Assembly (NCBI RefSeq): GCF_019218745.1
Contig: NZ_JAHUXA010000021.1
Location: 1 to 64,000 of the forward strand
Length of the DNA stretch: 64,000 nucleotides
Origin: Enterobacter sp. ENT03
GTDB lineage: Bacteria; Pseudomonadota; Gammaproteobacteria; Enterobacterales; Enterobacteriaceae
Direction of reading: 5' to 3'
Shown: piece after piece, positions 8,751 through 17,544 of the stretch
How the letters are laid out: the number at the start of each line of letters is the position of its first letter
How positions within the stretch are numbered: the stretch's first letter is position 1
Program-made: the position numbers and the translations under genes
Notes under the pieces: model-generated
What the model saw: the letters and a program-made list of their open reading frames with translations, nothing else
Databases searched by the model: none
What the model was told of the DNA's origin: nothing

Positions 8751-9421
8751 AAGGCGGTCAGTCCTGTTTCATCGAGCTGCCACATCTGGCGGCAAAACGC
8801 CTGGGCTGGCTGGCGGTGGCGTTCAAAGAGGATCACCAGCGCCTGGCTGTCGTTTGCCCAGGCAGACAGGCGAGTGAGCATCTGCTGCGTGGCCTGCGGC
8901 GTCAGACGGCTAAAAGCCTCGTCGAGCAGCAAAAGCCGCGGCTGCATCGCCAGCGCACAGGCGATTACTACGCGCTGGGCTTCGCCACCGGACAGCGTGG
9001 CGGGATGCCGGTGGCGCAGCGGCAGGCAATCGGTAAGCGTCAGAGCGGCCTCCAGCCGGGCGAGGATCTCATCTTCCCCCAGACAGAAATTCTCCGGGCC
9101 GAAGGCAATTTCTTCTTCGACGCTAAACGTACAGCCGGAGAGTTGCAGGGCGGGGGACTGCTGCACCAGCTGGACGGTCTGCGCCTGTTCAGGCAGCGAA
9201 CGCTGACCCATTGGCTGATCCAGTATCTGCCCGCTACCGCTGAGCGTGCCGGGCAGATAGGCCGGATACCAGCCAGCAAGCAGTTGCGCGAGCGTGCTTT
9301 TACCGCTGCCGTTACCGCCCAGCACAGCGACCATGCCCGGCTGCGGGCAGTGAAAATTCAGGCGACGCGCGGGAGCGGCAGCATGCGCGGGCTGAAAACA
9401 GAGATCCTCTAGCGTAACCAT
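8747..9421 (-). CDS. ECF transporter ATPase, canonical signature
   Basis: A 224-residue ATPase partner of the preceding entry. Walker A is GGNGSGKST, the signature is intact LSGGEAQR, and Walker B is LLLLDEA. The D-loop (SRLTP) and the H-loop region (LFERHRQ) depart from consensus. I placed the start at 9421 (MVTLEDL), 13 bases inside the end of the EcfT gene, because an upstream in-frame start would add residues lacking similarity and overlap much more. Cytoplasmic, bound to EcfT through the coupling helices. Confidence 0.85.
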   Translation of the reverse strand: MVTLEDLCFQPAHAAAPARRLNFHCPQPGMVAVLGGNGSGKSTLAQLLAGWYPAYLPGTLSGSGQILDQPMGQRSLPEQAQTVQLVQQSPALQLSGCTFSVEEEIAFGPENFCLGEDEILARLEAALTLTDCLPLRHRHPATLSGGEAQRVVIACALAMQPRLLLLDEAFSRLTPQATQQMLTRLSAWANDSQALVILFERHRQPAQAFCRQMWQLDETGLTAL

Positions 9422-10116
9422 AACCAGACTCCGGTTTCTGCCAGCATCAGGGCGAGCAGGGTATAACGCAACACGCGCTGGCGGCGGCTGTCGGGCGGCG
9501 CCCATAACGTGGTGCGGGTGCGGTGCAGGCGAAAACCGCGCATGTCCAGCGCTGCGCCGCGGATCGCCAGATCGTTAAGCGCGCCCTGGATCAGCGGCAC
9601 GATCAGCGCTGGCATGGCGCGCAGCCGCTGATGCCAGCGACCGTCGAGGGGAACGCCGCGAGCGCGCTGTGCTTCGTGAATGCTTGCCAGTCGGTGCCTG
9701 AGCTGTTCGGCAATCAGCAAGGGGCCGGAGAATAAATACGCTAAGCCCGGCGGCAGACGGCTGGCAAACAGGGCGCGAATAAACTGGCGTACCGGCACGA
9801 AGGCCATCCATAGCTGCGAGGTGGCGACGATGGTGAGAATGCGCTGCCACAGGACGATCGCCTGCGCCCAGCCGGTGGCATCGCGCGGCTGACCGCTCAT
9901 CCAGGCGACCAGCCAGCCGCCGTGCACCAGCCACATGCCAACGCCGAGGGACACCATCAGCCACGCGACATAACGCGCGCGGGGACGGGTGGCACGAAAC
10001 AGCAGCAGGCTGAGAAAGGCCGCGCCGCTTATCAGGGTTAATCCTGGTCCGGCGGGGAGCAGCAGAACCGACCAGGCCCCCAGACTCCACAGCGTCAGGG
10101 AGGTAAAAGGATGCAT
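9409..10116 (-). CDS. ECF transporter transmembrane component, EcfT/CbiQ family
   Basis: A 235-residue membrane protein with four to five hydrophobic segments in its first 130 residues, followed by a cytoplasmic region holding the two arginine motifs that couple EcfT to the ATPases: AQRARG and, about 35 residues later, ALDMRG. Both are diagnostic of the EcfT/CbiQ family. It begins directly after the S-component stop (10117). Its product would form the scaffold of a dedicated (group I type) ECF importer. Confidence 0.85.
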   Translation of the reverse strand: MHPFTSLTLWSLGAWSVLLLPAGPGLTLISGAAFLSLLLFRATRPRARYVAWLMVSLGVGMWLVHGGWLVAWMSGQPRDATGWAQAIVLWQRILTIVATSQLWMAFVPVRQFIRALFASRLPPGLAYLFSGPLLIAEQLRHRLASIHEAQRARGVPLDGRWHQRLRAMPALIVPLIQGALNDLAIRGAALDMRGFRLHRTRTTLWAPPDSRRQRVLRYTLLALMLAETGVWLWLR

Positions 10117-10695
10117 TCAGCGTACCGGCGACATGGTCGGGAAGAGGCGCGTGGTGCGCAGCGGTAACTGGCGCAGCAGGATCCAGACGATCACCGCGGT
10201 GAGGATCTTATCCACCAGGTTGGCCCCGATCACCGTCAGCGCCACGGATTCGATCAGATCGTTACCCATCGAGTGCATCCAGGCGACGAAGAGATCCGCG
10301 CCGCTACCTGTTACGCCGCCAAACAGCGCGGTACGGATCGGCACCGCCACTACTGTGACCGCCAGGGTGATCACCACGCCGCTGAGGATCACTTTCGGCA
10401 ACGAGCGGAACCAGCCAAGCCGCGCCAGCCAGCCTGCCGTCAGGCCGATCACCATGGCGACCGGGGCAAAGGCGGCGGCAATCGGATCGGTTAACAATCC
10501 CCACAGCAGATTGGTGAGCAAACCGGTCAACATGCCAACGAGCGGCCCCAGCAGAACTGCGCTTAGCAGCGTGCCGATGGAATCAAGGAAAATCGGCAGC
10601 TTGAGCATACTGACAAGCTGCCCGCCGATCATATTGATGGCGACGGAAATAACGATCAGGACCAGGGTCTGGCTGGAGAGTTGGCGACGCGCCAT
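10117..10695 (-). CDS. ECF transporter S component (substrate-binding membrane protein)
   Basis: A 192-residue, almost entirely hydrophobic protein with five to six membrane segments, consistent with an ECF S component. The substrate cannot be assigned: I do not recognise ThiT, RibU, BioY or CbiM signatures. I chose the ATG at 10695, preceded by AGAGG at 7 bases, over the in-frame ATG at 10713, whose spacing is poorer. It is followed at once by EcfT and the two ATPases, so the transporter is complete and need not share an ECF module. Confidence 0.78.
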   Translation of the reverse strand: MARRQLSSQTLVLIVISVAINMIGGQLVSMLKLPIFLDSIGTLLSAVLLGPLVGMLTGLLTNLLWGLLTDPIAAAFAPVAMVIGLTAGWLARLGWFRSLPKVILSGVVITLAVTVVAVPIRTALFGGVTGSGADLFVAWMHSMGNDLIESVALTVIGANLVDKILTAVIVWILLRQLPLRTTRLFPTMSPVR

Positions 10696-10720
10696 AGCAA
10701 CCTCTTTTATCAAGCGAGAA

Positions 10721-11140
10721 TTAACGGGGATTTATCACGAGTTCGTCATAGCCGGAGAGCGGGCAGGGCTGGCGGGAAAACGACAGCGCCGTCAGTTCGC
10801 CAATCACCAGTTCCAGCGTGGTGCGCACCGTGCAGCCGGGCATGACGTGCCCGCCCAGCAGCGCGCCGTTTTCATCGGCAATACTCAGGTGAAGATGCTC
10901 CCCCGTCAGCTCCAGCGTGCCGGACAGGGAAATCACTTCAAAGGTGCCGTAAAGCCGCGTGCTTTCTTCGCGGCCCGCATAGCGCAGGGTGGCCTCCGTC
11001 AGGCTGCCGGTACAGCCTGCAATCCACGCGGCCTGTAGCCCGTGATGGCGAATAAACTGGCGTAATTCGGTTAACAGCTCCTGGCCGGGAGCGAGGCGCA
11101 GCGCATAAAAGCGTGCCGCAGAGGCAATAGACTGATTCAT
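10721..11140 (-). CDS. PPC/DUF296 (PD1-like) domain protein
   Basis: A 139-residue single-domain protein with the PD1-like/PPC pattern GEHLHLSIADENG...GGH, which places His82, His84 and His98 at the positions expected for a metal site. The same domain is fused to AT-hooks in plants, but prokaryotic members are free-standing and of unclear function; the label DNA-binding is inherited from the plant proteins and not shown here. The start at 11140 has GGAG about 11 bases upstream; an in-frame extension to 11218 lacks similarity. It is the first gene of the ECF operon, 25 bases before the S component, so a role in handling the imported ligand or regulating uptake is likely (inference). Confidence 0.75.
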   Translation of the reverse strand: MNQSIASAARFYALRLAPGQELLTELRQFIRHHGLQAAWIAGCTGSLTEATLRYAGREESTRLYGTFEVISLSGTLELTGEHLHLSIADENGALLGGHVMPGCTVRTTLELVIGELTALSFSRQPCPLSGYDELVINPR

Positions 11141-11513
11141 GGGATGAGTAAACTCCGAAACTCGGACGTGGCCCGCATAATAAGAGTGACGGCGGTTCTG
11201 GGTACTGATGTATATCATTAAACTATTCCACGTTTATGACGCTTTTCTTCTGAAGACATGCGGTTTATCGCTAAGGAAAACCGCGCCAGCAGGGGCGCAA
11301 AAGTGTGATGCAGATCAGATAAATGTCGTTCCCCGCCGGGCGTCGATTCCTTTTATTCCGCGTTTCGCTTATTCTAGCTGAAGCGTTTCAGTCGATTAAA
11401 TTTTCGACAAATTATTAACAGGTCGCAGTTTGCGACAGGTAAGGTTTCCCTTGTTGTGTCGCTGCATTATTCTGTCAGCCACAGCAAATCAGGGACAGCC
11501 TTGCAGGAGATCT
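11141..11513 (+). promoter_or_regulatory. Divergent control region ahead of epd, with CRP and Cra sites
   Basis: A 373-base spacer between the minus-strand ECF operon and epd. TGTGATGCAGATCAGA (11304-11319) matches the CRP consensus except for one base in the right half. TGAAGCGTTTCA (11379-11390) is a near-perfect Cra (FruR) palindrome. In E. coli the epd-pgk-fbaA operon is known to be controlled by both CRP and Cra, so these are most likely the same elements. The remainder holds no gene I can see. Confidence 0.75.
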
Positions 11514-12533
11514 ATGACCGTACGCGTGGCGATAAATGGCTTCGGTCGCATCGGGCGTAACGTGGTTCGTGCTTTATATGAATCCGGGCGTCGTGCGGAA
11601 GTGAGCGTGGTGGCAATCAATGAACTGGCGGATGCTGCGGGCATGGCGCATTTGTTGAAATATGACACCACCCACGGGCGGTTCGCCTGGGATGTCCGAC
11701 AGGAACGCGAGCTGCTGTATATCGGCGATGACGCCATCCGCCTGCTGCATCAGGAAACGCTTGCGGCGCTGCCCTGGCGTGAACTGGGCGTGGATGTGGT
11801 CCTCGACTGCACTGGCGTGTACGGCAATCGCCAGCACGGCGAGGCGCATCTGGCGGCGGGCGCTAAAAAGGTGCTGTTTTCCCATCCCGGCAGCCACGAT
11901 CTCGACGCCACCGTGGTCTTTGGCGTGAATCAGCATACGCTGCGTGAAGATGACCGCATCGTGTCCAACGCCTCCTGCACCACCAACTGCATTATTCCGG
12001 TGATCAAACTTCTTGATGACGCGTACGGCATTGATTCCGGCACGGTAACGACGATCCACTCGGCGATGAACGACCAGCCAGTGATCGACGCCTGGCATAC
12101 GGATCTGCGCCGCACGCGCGCTGCCAGCCAGTCAATCATCCCGGTAGATACGAAACTTGCGGCGGGTATCACCCGTTTCTTCCCGCAGTTTGAAGATAAA
12201 TTTGAAGCGATTTCCGTGCGCGTCCCGACGATTAACGTCACGGCAATCGATTTAAGCGTTACGGTGAAGCAGCCGGTAAAAGCTATAGAAGTCAACCTGT
12301 TGCTGCAAAAAGCGGCACAGGGAGCATTTCATGGTATAGTTGACTATACGGAATTACCGTTGGTCTCAGCAGATTTTAATCACGATCCGCACAGTGCCAT
12401 TGTAGATGGTACGCAGACGCGGGTCAGTGGCGCACACCTCATCAAAACGCTGGTCTGGTGTGATAATGAATGGGGCTTTGCTAACCGAATGCTCGACACG
12501 ACGTTAGCCATGGCAGCGACTGGTTTCAGGTGA
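11514..12533 (+). CDS. epd: D-erythrose-4-phosphate dehydrogenase
   Basis: A 339-residue cytoplasmic enzyme, exactly the E. coli Epd length, oxidising erythrose 4-phosphate to 4-phosphoerythronate in the pyridoxal 5-phosphate pathway. It is a GapA paralogue: the NAD-binding start [13 protein letters not shown] is followed by the catalytic cysteine motif SNASCTTNC. The ATG at 11514 is preceded by AGGAG at 7 bases; upstream in-frame codons belong to the leader. First gene of epd-pgk-fbaA. Confidence 0.97.
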   Translation: MTVRVAINGFGRIGRNVVRALYESGRRAEVSVVAINELADAAGMAHLLKYDTTHGRFAWDVRQERELLYIGDDAIRLLHQETLAALPWRELGVDVVLDCTGVYGNRQHGEAHLAAGAKKVLFSHPGSHDLDATVVFGVNQHTLREDDRIVSNASCTTNCIIPVIKLLDDAYGIDSGTVTTIHSAMNDQPVIDAWHTDLRRTRAASQSIIPVDTKLAAGITRFFPQFEDKFEAISVRVPTINVTAIDLSVTVKQPVKAIEVNLLLQKAAQGAFHGIVDYTELPLVSADFNHDPHSAIVDGTQTRVSGAHLIKTLVWCDNEWGFANRMLDTTLAMAATGFR

Positions 12534-12581
12534 GACGCGCATTGCGTCTGCCAAACTTTAAAAAAAACGAGAGGATTCACC

Positions 12582-13745
12582 ATGTCTGTAATTAAGATGA
12601 CCGATCTGGATCTGGCTGGTAAACGTGTTTTTATCCGTGCGGATCTGAACGTACCGGTTAAAGATGGCAAAGTCACCAGCGACGCGCGTATCCGCGCTTC
12701 TCTGCCGACGATTGAGCTGGCGCTGAAACAGGGTGCGAAAGTGATGGTTACTTCTCACCTGGGCCGTCCGACCGAAGGCGAGTACAACGAAGAATTCTCT
12801 CTGCTGCCGGTGGTTAACTACCTGAAAGACAAACTGTCCAGCCCGGTTCGCCTGGTGAAAGATTACCTGGACGGCGTTGAAGTTGCCGACGGTGAGCTGG
12901 TGGTACTGGAAAACGTTCGCTTTAACAAAGGCGAAAAGAAAGACGACGAAACCCTGGCTAAAAAATACGCCGCGCTGTGCGACGTGTTTGTTATGGACGC
13001 ATTTGGTACCGCGCACCGTGCGCAGGCTTCCACCCACGGTATCGCGAAATTCGCTGACGTGGCGTGTGCAGGCCCGCTGCTGGCTGAAGAGCTGGACGCG
13101 CTGGGTAAAGCGCTGAAAGAACCGGCTCGCCCGATGGTGGCTATCGTAGGTGGTTCTAAAGTTTCCACCAAACTGACCGTGCTGGATTCCCTGTCCAAAA
13201 TCGCTGACCAGCTGATCGTCGGTGGCGGTATCGCTAACACCTTCGTTGCTGCTCAGGGCCATAACGTGGGCAAATCCCTCTACGAACCAGACCTGGTTGA
13301 GGAAGCAAAACGTCTGCTGACCACCTGTGACATCCCGGTTCCGACGGATGTTCGCGTAGCGACCGAGTTCTCTGAAACCGCGACCGCGACCCTCAAGTCT
13401 GCCAGCGACATCAAAGATGAAGAGCAGATCCTCGATATGGGTGACGTTTCCGCACAGAAACTGGCTGAAATCCTGAAAAACGCCAAAACTATTCTGTGGA
13501 ACGGCCCGGTAGGTGTGTTCGAGTTCCCTAACTTCCGTAAAGGTACCGAAATTGTGGCGCACGCTATCGCAGACAGCGAAGCGTTCTCCATCGCCGGTGG
13601 TGGTGATACCCTCGCAGCCATCGATATGTTCGGTATCGCTGACAAAATTTCCTACATCTCCACTGGCGGCGGTGCGTTCCTCGAATTCGTGGAAGGCAAA
13701 GTGCTGCCTGCAGTTGCTATGCTCGAAGAGCGCGCTAAGCAGTAA
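12582..13745 (+). CDS. pgk: Phosphoglycerate kinase
   Basis: A 387-residue glycolytic enzyme that transfers phosphate from 1,3-bisphosphoglycerate to ADP. Visible landmarks are the N-terminal RADLNVP substrate loop, SHLGRP, the hinge region around GGSKVSTK, and the nucleotide-binding GGGDTLAA near the C-terminus. Length matches the family. AGAGG lies about 9 bases before the ATG. It lies 48 bases after epd in the same operon; codon choice is strongly biased to preferred codons, as expected for a highly expressed gene. Confidence 0.98.
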   Translation: MSVIKMTDLDLAGKRVFIRADLNVPVKDGKVTSDARIRASLPTIELALKQGAKVMVTSHLGRPTEGEYNEEFSLLPVVNYLKDKLSSPVRLVKDYLDGVEVADGELVVLENVRFNKGEKKDDETLAKKYAALCDVFVMDAFGTAHRAQASTHGIAKFADVACAGPLLAEELDALGKALKEPARPMVAIVGGSKVSTKLTVLDSLSKIADQLIVGGGIANTFVAAQGHNVGKSLYEPDLVEEAKRLLTTCDIPVPTDVRVATEFSETATATLKSASDIKDEEQILDMGDVSAQKLAEILKNAKTILWNGPVGVFEFPNFRKGTEIVAHAIADSEAFSIAGGGDTLAAIDMFGIADKISYISTGGGAFLEFVEGKVLPAVAMLEERAKQ

Positions 13746-13752
13746 GTTTGAT

Positions 13753-13804
13753 CGGGCGGGGAAACCCGCCTGATTTTCAGCGCGCTTCGCTAAAGCACGC
13801 GCTC
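13753..13804 (+). other. Intercistronic stem-loops between pgk and fbaA
   Basis: GGCGGG-GAAA-CCCGCC (13755-13770) forms a tight hairpin followed by TGATTTT, and a second imperfect stem (AGCGCG ... CGCGCT, 13779-13802) follows. The first could act as a weak terminator or an RNA-processing block that sets fbaA expression apart from pgk (inference). Confidence 0.5.
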
Positions 13805-13840
13805 CCTTTTTCTAACGGCCAAGATACAGGACTACGTAAC

Positions 13841-14920
13841 ATGTCTAAAATTTTCGATTTCGTAAAACCTGGCGTGATCACTGGTGATGACGTTCAGAAA
13901 GTGTTCCAGGTAGCTAAAGAAAACAACTTCGCGCTGCCAGCAGTTAACTGCGTCGGTACCGACTCCATTAACGCCGTTCTGGAAACCGCTGCGAAAGTTA
14001 AAGCACCGGTTATCGTGCAATTCTCCAACGGTGGCGCTGCATTCATCGCCGGTAAAGGCGTGAAAACCGACGTGCCGCAGGGCGCAGCAATCCTGGGCGC
14101 TATCTCTGGCGCGCATCACGTACACCAGATGGCTGAACACTACGGTGTTCCGGTGATCCTGCACACTGACCACTGCGCGAAGAAACTGCTGCCGTGGATC
14201 GACGGTCTGCTGGACGCAGGTGAAAAACACTTTGCGGCGACCGGCAAACCGCTGTTCTCTTCTCACATGATCGACCTGTCTGAAGAGTCTCTGGAAGAGA
14301 ACATCGAAATCTGCTCCAAATACCTGGAGCGCATGTCCAAAATCGGCATGACGCTGGAAATCGAACTGGGTTGCACCGGTGGCGAAGAAGACGGTGTGGA
14401 CAACAGCCACATGGACGCTTCTGCACTGTACACCCAGCCGGAAGACGTTGATTACGCGTACACCAAACTGAACGCGATCAGCCCGCGCTTCACCATCGCG
14501 GCGTCCTTCGGTAACGTACACGGCGTTTACAAGCCGGGTAACGTGAAACTGACCCCGACGATCCTGCGTGATTCTCAGGAATACGTGACCAAGAAACACA
14601 ACCTGCCGCACAACGCCCTGAACTTCGTGTTCCACGGCGGTTCCGGTTCTACTGCGCAGGAAATCAAAGACTCTGTAAGCTACGGCGTTATCAAAATGAA
14701 CATCGATACCGATACCCAGTGGGCAACATGGGAAGGTATCCTGAACTACTACAAAGAAAACGAAGCGTATCTGCAGGGCCAACTGGGCAACCCGAAAGGC
14801 GAAGACCAGCCGAACAAGAAATACTACGATCCGCGCGTATGGCTGCGTGCTGCACAGACGTCCATGATCACCCGTCTGGAGCAGGCTTTCAAAGAACTGA
14901 ACGCGGTTGACGTTCTGTAA
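13841..14920 (+). CDS. fbaA: Class II fructose-bisphosphate aldolase
   Basis: A 359-residue zinc-dependent aldolase that splits fructose 1,6-bisphosphate. Zinc-ligand motifs HTDHC and the later FHGGSGS are present, and length matches E. coli FbaA. I set the start at MSKIFDF (13841) because the in-frame upstream stretch is the intercistronic hairpin region. Highly biased codon use marks it as a highly expressed gene. Last gene of the epd operon, with a strong terminator just after it. Confidence 0.98.
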   Translation: MSKIFDFVKPGVITGDDVQKVFQVAKENNFALPAVNCVGTDSINAVLETAAKVKAPVIVQFSNGGAAFIAGKGVKTDVPQGAAILGAISGAHHVHQMAEHYGVPVILHTDHCAKKLLPWIDGLLDAGEKHFAATGKPLFSSHMIDLSEESLEENIEICSKYLERMSKIGMTLEIELGCTGGEEDGVDNSHMDASALYTQPEDVDYAYTKLNAISPRFTIAASFGNVHGVYKPGNVKLTPTILRDSQEYVTKKHNLPHNALNFVFHGGSGSTAQEIKDSVSYGVIKMNIDTDTQWATWEGILNYYKENEAYLQGQLGNPKGEDQPNKKYYDPRVWLRAAQTSMITRLEQAFKELNAVDVL

Positions 14921-14937
14921 TCGGAAATAAGCTGTGC

Positions 14938-14968
14938 AAATGGCTTCCTTCGGGAAGCCATTTTTTTT
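14938..14968 (+). terminator. Rho-independent terminator after fbaA
   Basis: An 11-bp stem AAATGGCTTCC / GGAAGCCATTT closed by a TTCG tetraloop is followed by eight T residues. It closes the epd-pgk-fbaA operon. Confidence 0.95.
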
Positions 14969-14969
14969 G

Positions 14970-15059
14970 CCAGATGGCAACACGAAAGCGTTTTATCCGG
15001 CCTACGGCAAGCACGACTGTCAGTGGTAGGCCGGATAAGCGTAGCGCCATCCGGCAAAA
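14970..15059. repeat. REP-type element (BIME)
   Basis: GCCAGATGGC, then TTATCCGGCCTACGG and, inverted, GTAGGCCGGATAA followed by GCGCCATCCGGC make the classic pair of divergent REP units. It marks the junction between the conserved fbaA operon and the inserted carbamoyl-transfer cluster. Confidence 0.85.
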
Positions 15060-15065
15060 GGGGGG

Positions 15066-15971
15066 TTATCGTGTCACGCAGGTGCCTTTTTCTCCGGCCA
15101 GAATCTGCGGCGCGTCTTTTAGCGCACCAATAAATGCAGCATTACCGCTCTGTTTGACGAAATGCATTACCGCCGCGGCCTTTGGGCCCATCGCACCATC
15201 GGGGGCGGCGAACGGCGCTATTTCTGCAAGCGTAACGTGACGCAGCGCGCGCGCCTGCGGCGTTCCCCAATTTTCATACACCGCGTCCGCGTCTGTCAGG
15301 ATCAGCAGATGATCAGCGTTAATGCTCTGTGCCAGTAAAGCGGCCGTCAGGTCTTTATCAATAACCGCTTCGATTCCCGCATATCCTTCGCTCTGGGCGA
15401 TAACAGGGATCCCGCCACCGCCGCAGCAAATAACCGTATGCCCGGCATTCATCAGCGTATTGATCGCCTCGCCGTCGAGGATCTTCAGCGGCGTGGGTGA
15501 GGCTACCACCCGGCGAATATACTGTGCATCGGCCTTCATCTGCCAGCCATAGCGTTGTTCAAGCTCGGCCTGCTGCTCCGGTTGATACACCGGCCCGATG
15601 TACTTTCCGGGCGCGGCAAACGCATCGTCCTGCGGGTCGACGACGACACGGGTCATCACGGTGGTGACGGGCGTAGCGTCAGCGCTACGGGTGAGTTCCT
15701 GGGCGATCGCGAAGCCAATCATCCCCTGACTTTCCGCAACCAGCATGTCCAGCGGCCAGGCGGGAGAATCGCTGTACGCCGCGTTTTGCAGCGCCAGTAA
15801 ACCCACCTGCGGCCCGTTGCCGTGAACAATCACCAGTTGATAGTCACGCGCCAGGGTCGATACCATCTGTGCGAAAATTTGAATGCTCCGTTGTTGATTT
15901 TCTGCGCTGAGAATTTCTCCGCGCTGTAATAACGCATTACCGCCCAGGGCAATGACAAGTTTCTTTTTCAT
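15066..15971 (-). CDS. Carbamate kinase
   Basis: A 301-residue cytoplasmic kinase that converts carbamoyl phosphate and ADP to ATP, ammonia and CO2. The N-terminal KLVIALGGNAL, the VHGNGPQVG loop, VICCGGGGIPV and the terminal GAMGPK region are typical of ArcC/AllK-type enzymes. The ATG at 15971 has a GAGG about 7 bases upstream; an upstream TTG in frame is unlikely. It is transcribed divergently from the MFS-fdrA-ylbE-ylbF genes and would harvest the carbamoyl phosphate they release, as ybcF (allK) does beside fdrA in E. coli. Confidence 0.93.
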   Translation of the reverse strand: MKKKLVIALGGNALLQRGEILSAENQQRSIQIFAQMVSTLARDYQLVIVHGNGPQVGLLALQNAAYSDSPAWPLDMLVAESQGMIGFAIAQELTRSADATPVTTVMTRVVVDPQDDAFAAPGKYIGPVYQPEQQAELEQRYGWQMKADAQYIRRVVASPTPLKILDGEAINTLMNAGHTVICCGGGGIPVIAQSEGYAGIEAVIDKDLTAALLAQSINADHLLILTDADAVYENWGTPQARALRHVTLAEIAPFAAPDGAMGPKAAAVMHFVKQSGNAAFIGALKDAPQILAGEKGTCVTR

Positions 15972-16307
15972 GAGAGCCTCATTATGCAAAATATCTCACG
16001 ACAGAAAATAAAGGTTTACTCTTTTCATAATGTGATGAATTCGACAACTAAACTATCAGTAAAAATATCTCGCTAATCGAATCTATTTTTTAAAGATTTA
16101 TTTAAATTGGTTTAATAATGATTGTTAGATATTTTTTAATAATTACGCGACCAGTTCCCAGGAATTTATAACAATGAATTTTGTGTGATTTCGCTCAAAT
16201 GAAAGGGCTTAACTCCCCGATATGGTAAGCGCAGTTAAAACATCAAACCTCACGTATCCATTCGATAACATGGGGTGTTAAACGGTAAGTTTACCGGGAG
16301 AGTGCTT
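15972..16307. promoter_or_regulatory. A+T-rich divergent promoter region of the carbamoyl-transfer cluster
   Basis: A 336-base spacer without genes, much richer in A+T than the surrounding DNA. TGTGA-N6-TCAAA at 16184-16199 is a fair CRP-like site for the plus-strand genes; TGTGA-N6-CGACA at 16031-16046 is weaker. Operators for the AllS-like LysR regulator are expected here, but I cannot identify them with confidence. Confidence 0.5.
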
Positions 16308-17531
16308 ATGTCTGAATCATGTGAAGTCACAGCAGTCACAAAGAAAAGGGGAATACCGGCCTGGTGGGTCACTATTTTCTTGTTCTGGTTAGGTTGGATA
16401 TTTATGTATGCCGACCGGACGATATTGAATCCGGTGATGGGGGAGCTGGAAAAAGAATTTGGTTTAAGTGGAACGCAACTCGGTGTTCTTAATTCAGTTT
16501 TCTATTTTTCTTACGCTTTGTTGCAAGTGCCCGCCGGAATTTTGGGCGACAAAATTGGTAAGAAAAAAGTGTTGGTGCCTGGCTTTATCTTGTTTGGCGT
16601 GTTCACCGCTGTAACGGGCTGGGCAAAAAGTTGGTACACGCTGTTGTTTGCTCGCGTTGTCACCGGGGCCGGCGAAGGCACCTATTATGGCCCACAGTAT
16701 GGCTTATCATCTGAGCAGATCCCGAAAAAATACCGCTCTCTCGGCAGTGCCATCATCAATAGCGGGATGGCGTTCGGTATCGCATTAGGGCTGATGTCCT
16801 CCAGTTGGCTGGTCTACGACCAGGGATATTCGTGGCGTATGCCGTTCTATGCCATGGCGGTCCCCTCCGTTTTGGTTGGCGTGGCGATTTGGATGTTTGT
16901 CAAAGAGAAAAAACGCACCACAGAAATCGATGGCACCCCGGTCAAAAAAGGCAAATTTAGCGACTTGCTGAAGAATCGTAACTTAATTATTACCTATATT
17001 ATGGTGTTCTGTAGCCTGTTTGGTTTCTTCGTTATTCTGACCTGGCTACCCTATTATTTGCAAAGTGAGCGCGGAATTGCGGGCAGTGAAACTGGGTTTA
17101 TTTCATCGCTGGTCGCATGGATTTCAATTCCCGGTGCGCTGTTATTTTCCAGTCTTTCTGACAGATTAGGTCGCCGTAAACCGTTAATTATGTTCCTGGT
17201 GCCGATTGCAATTATCAGCATGCTGTCAATTATTTGGATGCCGAGTATGACAGGTGTAGTTGTTGCGCTATGTGTTTACGGACTGGTCGGTAAGTTGGCG
17301 TTGGATCCGGTACTGGTAGCATTGGTTGCCGATAGCGTTGATGAAAATAATTACAGTACCGCATTCGGCTTATTTAATTTCATCGGTATGAGTTCATCTA
17401 TTTTGGCACCCATTATTGCAGGTGCAGCTCGCGATATGACCGGAAGCCTCGCATCCAGTTTCTATGTTTCAGCCACTCTGCTGGCCGTTGGTCTGATTGC
17501 CATGCTGTTCTTAAAAGAAAAACGCTCATAA
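16308..17531 (+). CDS. MFS transporter, anion:cation symporter-like
   Basis: A 407-residue inner-membrane protein with twelve predicted hydrophobic segments, the loop 2-3 motif GDKIGKKKV and a second-half equivalent DRLGRRKP. The N-terminal WLGWIFMYADRTILNPVM resembles the organic-anion (ACS) branch of the major facilitator family that includes hexuronate and glucarate transporters. The ATG at 16308 follows GGGAG at 8 bases. It is the first gene of the plus-strand operon with fdrA, ylbE and ylbF, so its cargo is probably an N-carbamoylated organic acid such as oxalurate, or the product oxamate (inference). The gene is visibly more A+T rich than its neighbours. Confidence 0.82.
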   Translation: MSESCEVTAVTKKRGIPAWWVTIFLFWLGWIFMYADRTILNPVMGELEKEFGLSGTQLGVLNSVFYFSYALLQVPAGILGDKIGKKKVLVPGFILFGVFTAVTGWAKSWYTLLFARVVTGAGEGTYYGPQYGLSSEQIPKKYRSLGSAIINSGMAFGIALGLMSSSWLVYDQGYSWRMPFYAMAVPSVLVGVAIWMFVKEKKRTTEIDGTPVKKGKFSDLLKNRNLIITYIMVFCSLFGFFVILTWLPYYLQSERGIAGSETGFISSLVAWISIPGALLFSSLSDRLGRRKPLIMFLVPIAIISMLSIIWMPSMTGVVVALCVYGLVGKLALDPVLVALVADSVDENNYSTAFGLFNFIGMSSSILAPIIAGAARDMTGSLASSFYVSATLLAVGLIAMLFLKEKRS

Positions 17532-17544
17532 AGAGGTAGCTGTA

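Noticed and set aside
13832..14983. A 383-codon minus-strand open frame opposite fbaA
   Set aside because: Antisense shadow caused by the strong codon bias of fbaA; no plausible protein motifs. The same holds for the long frames opposite pgk, gcvP and lysS.
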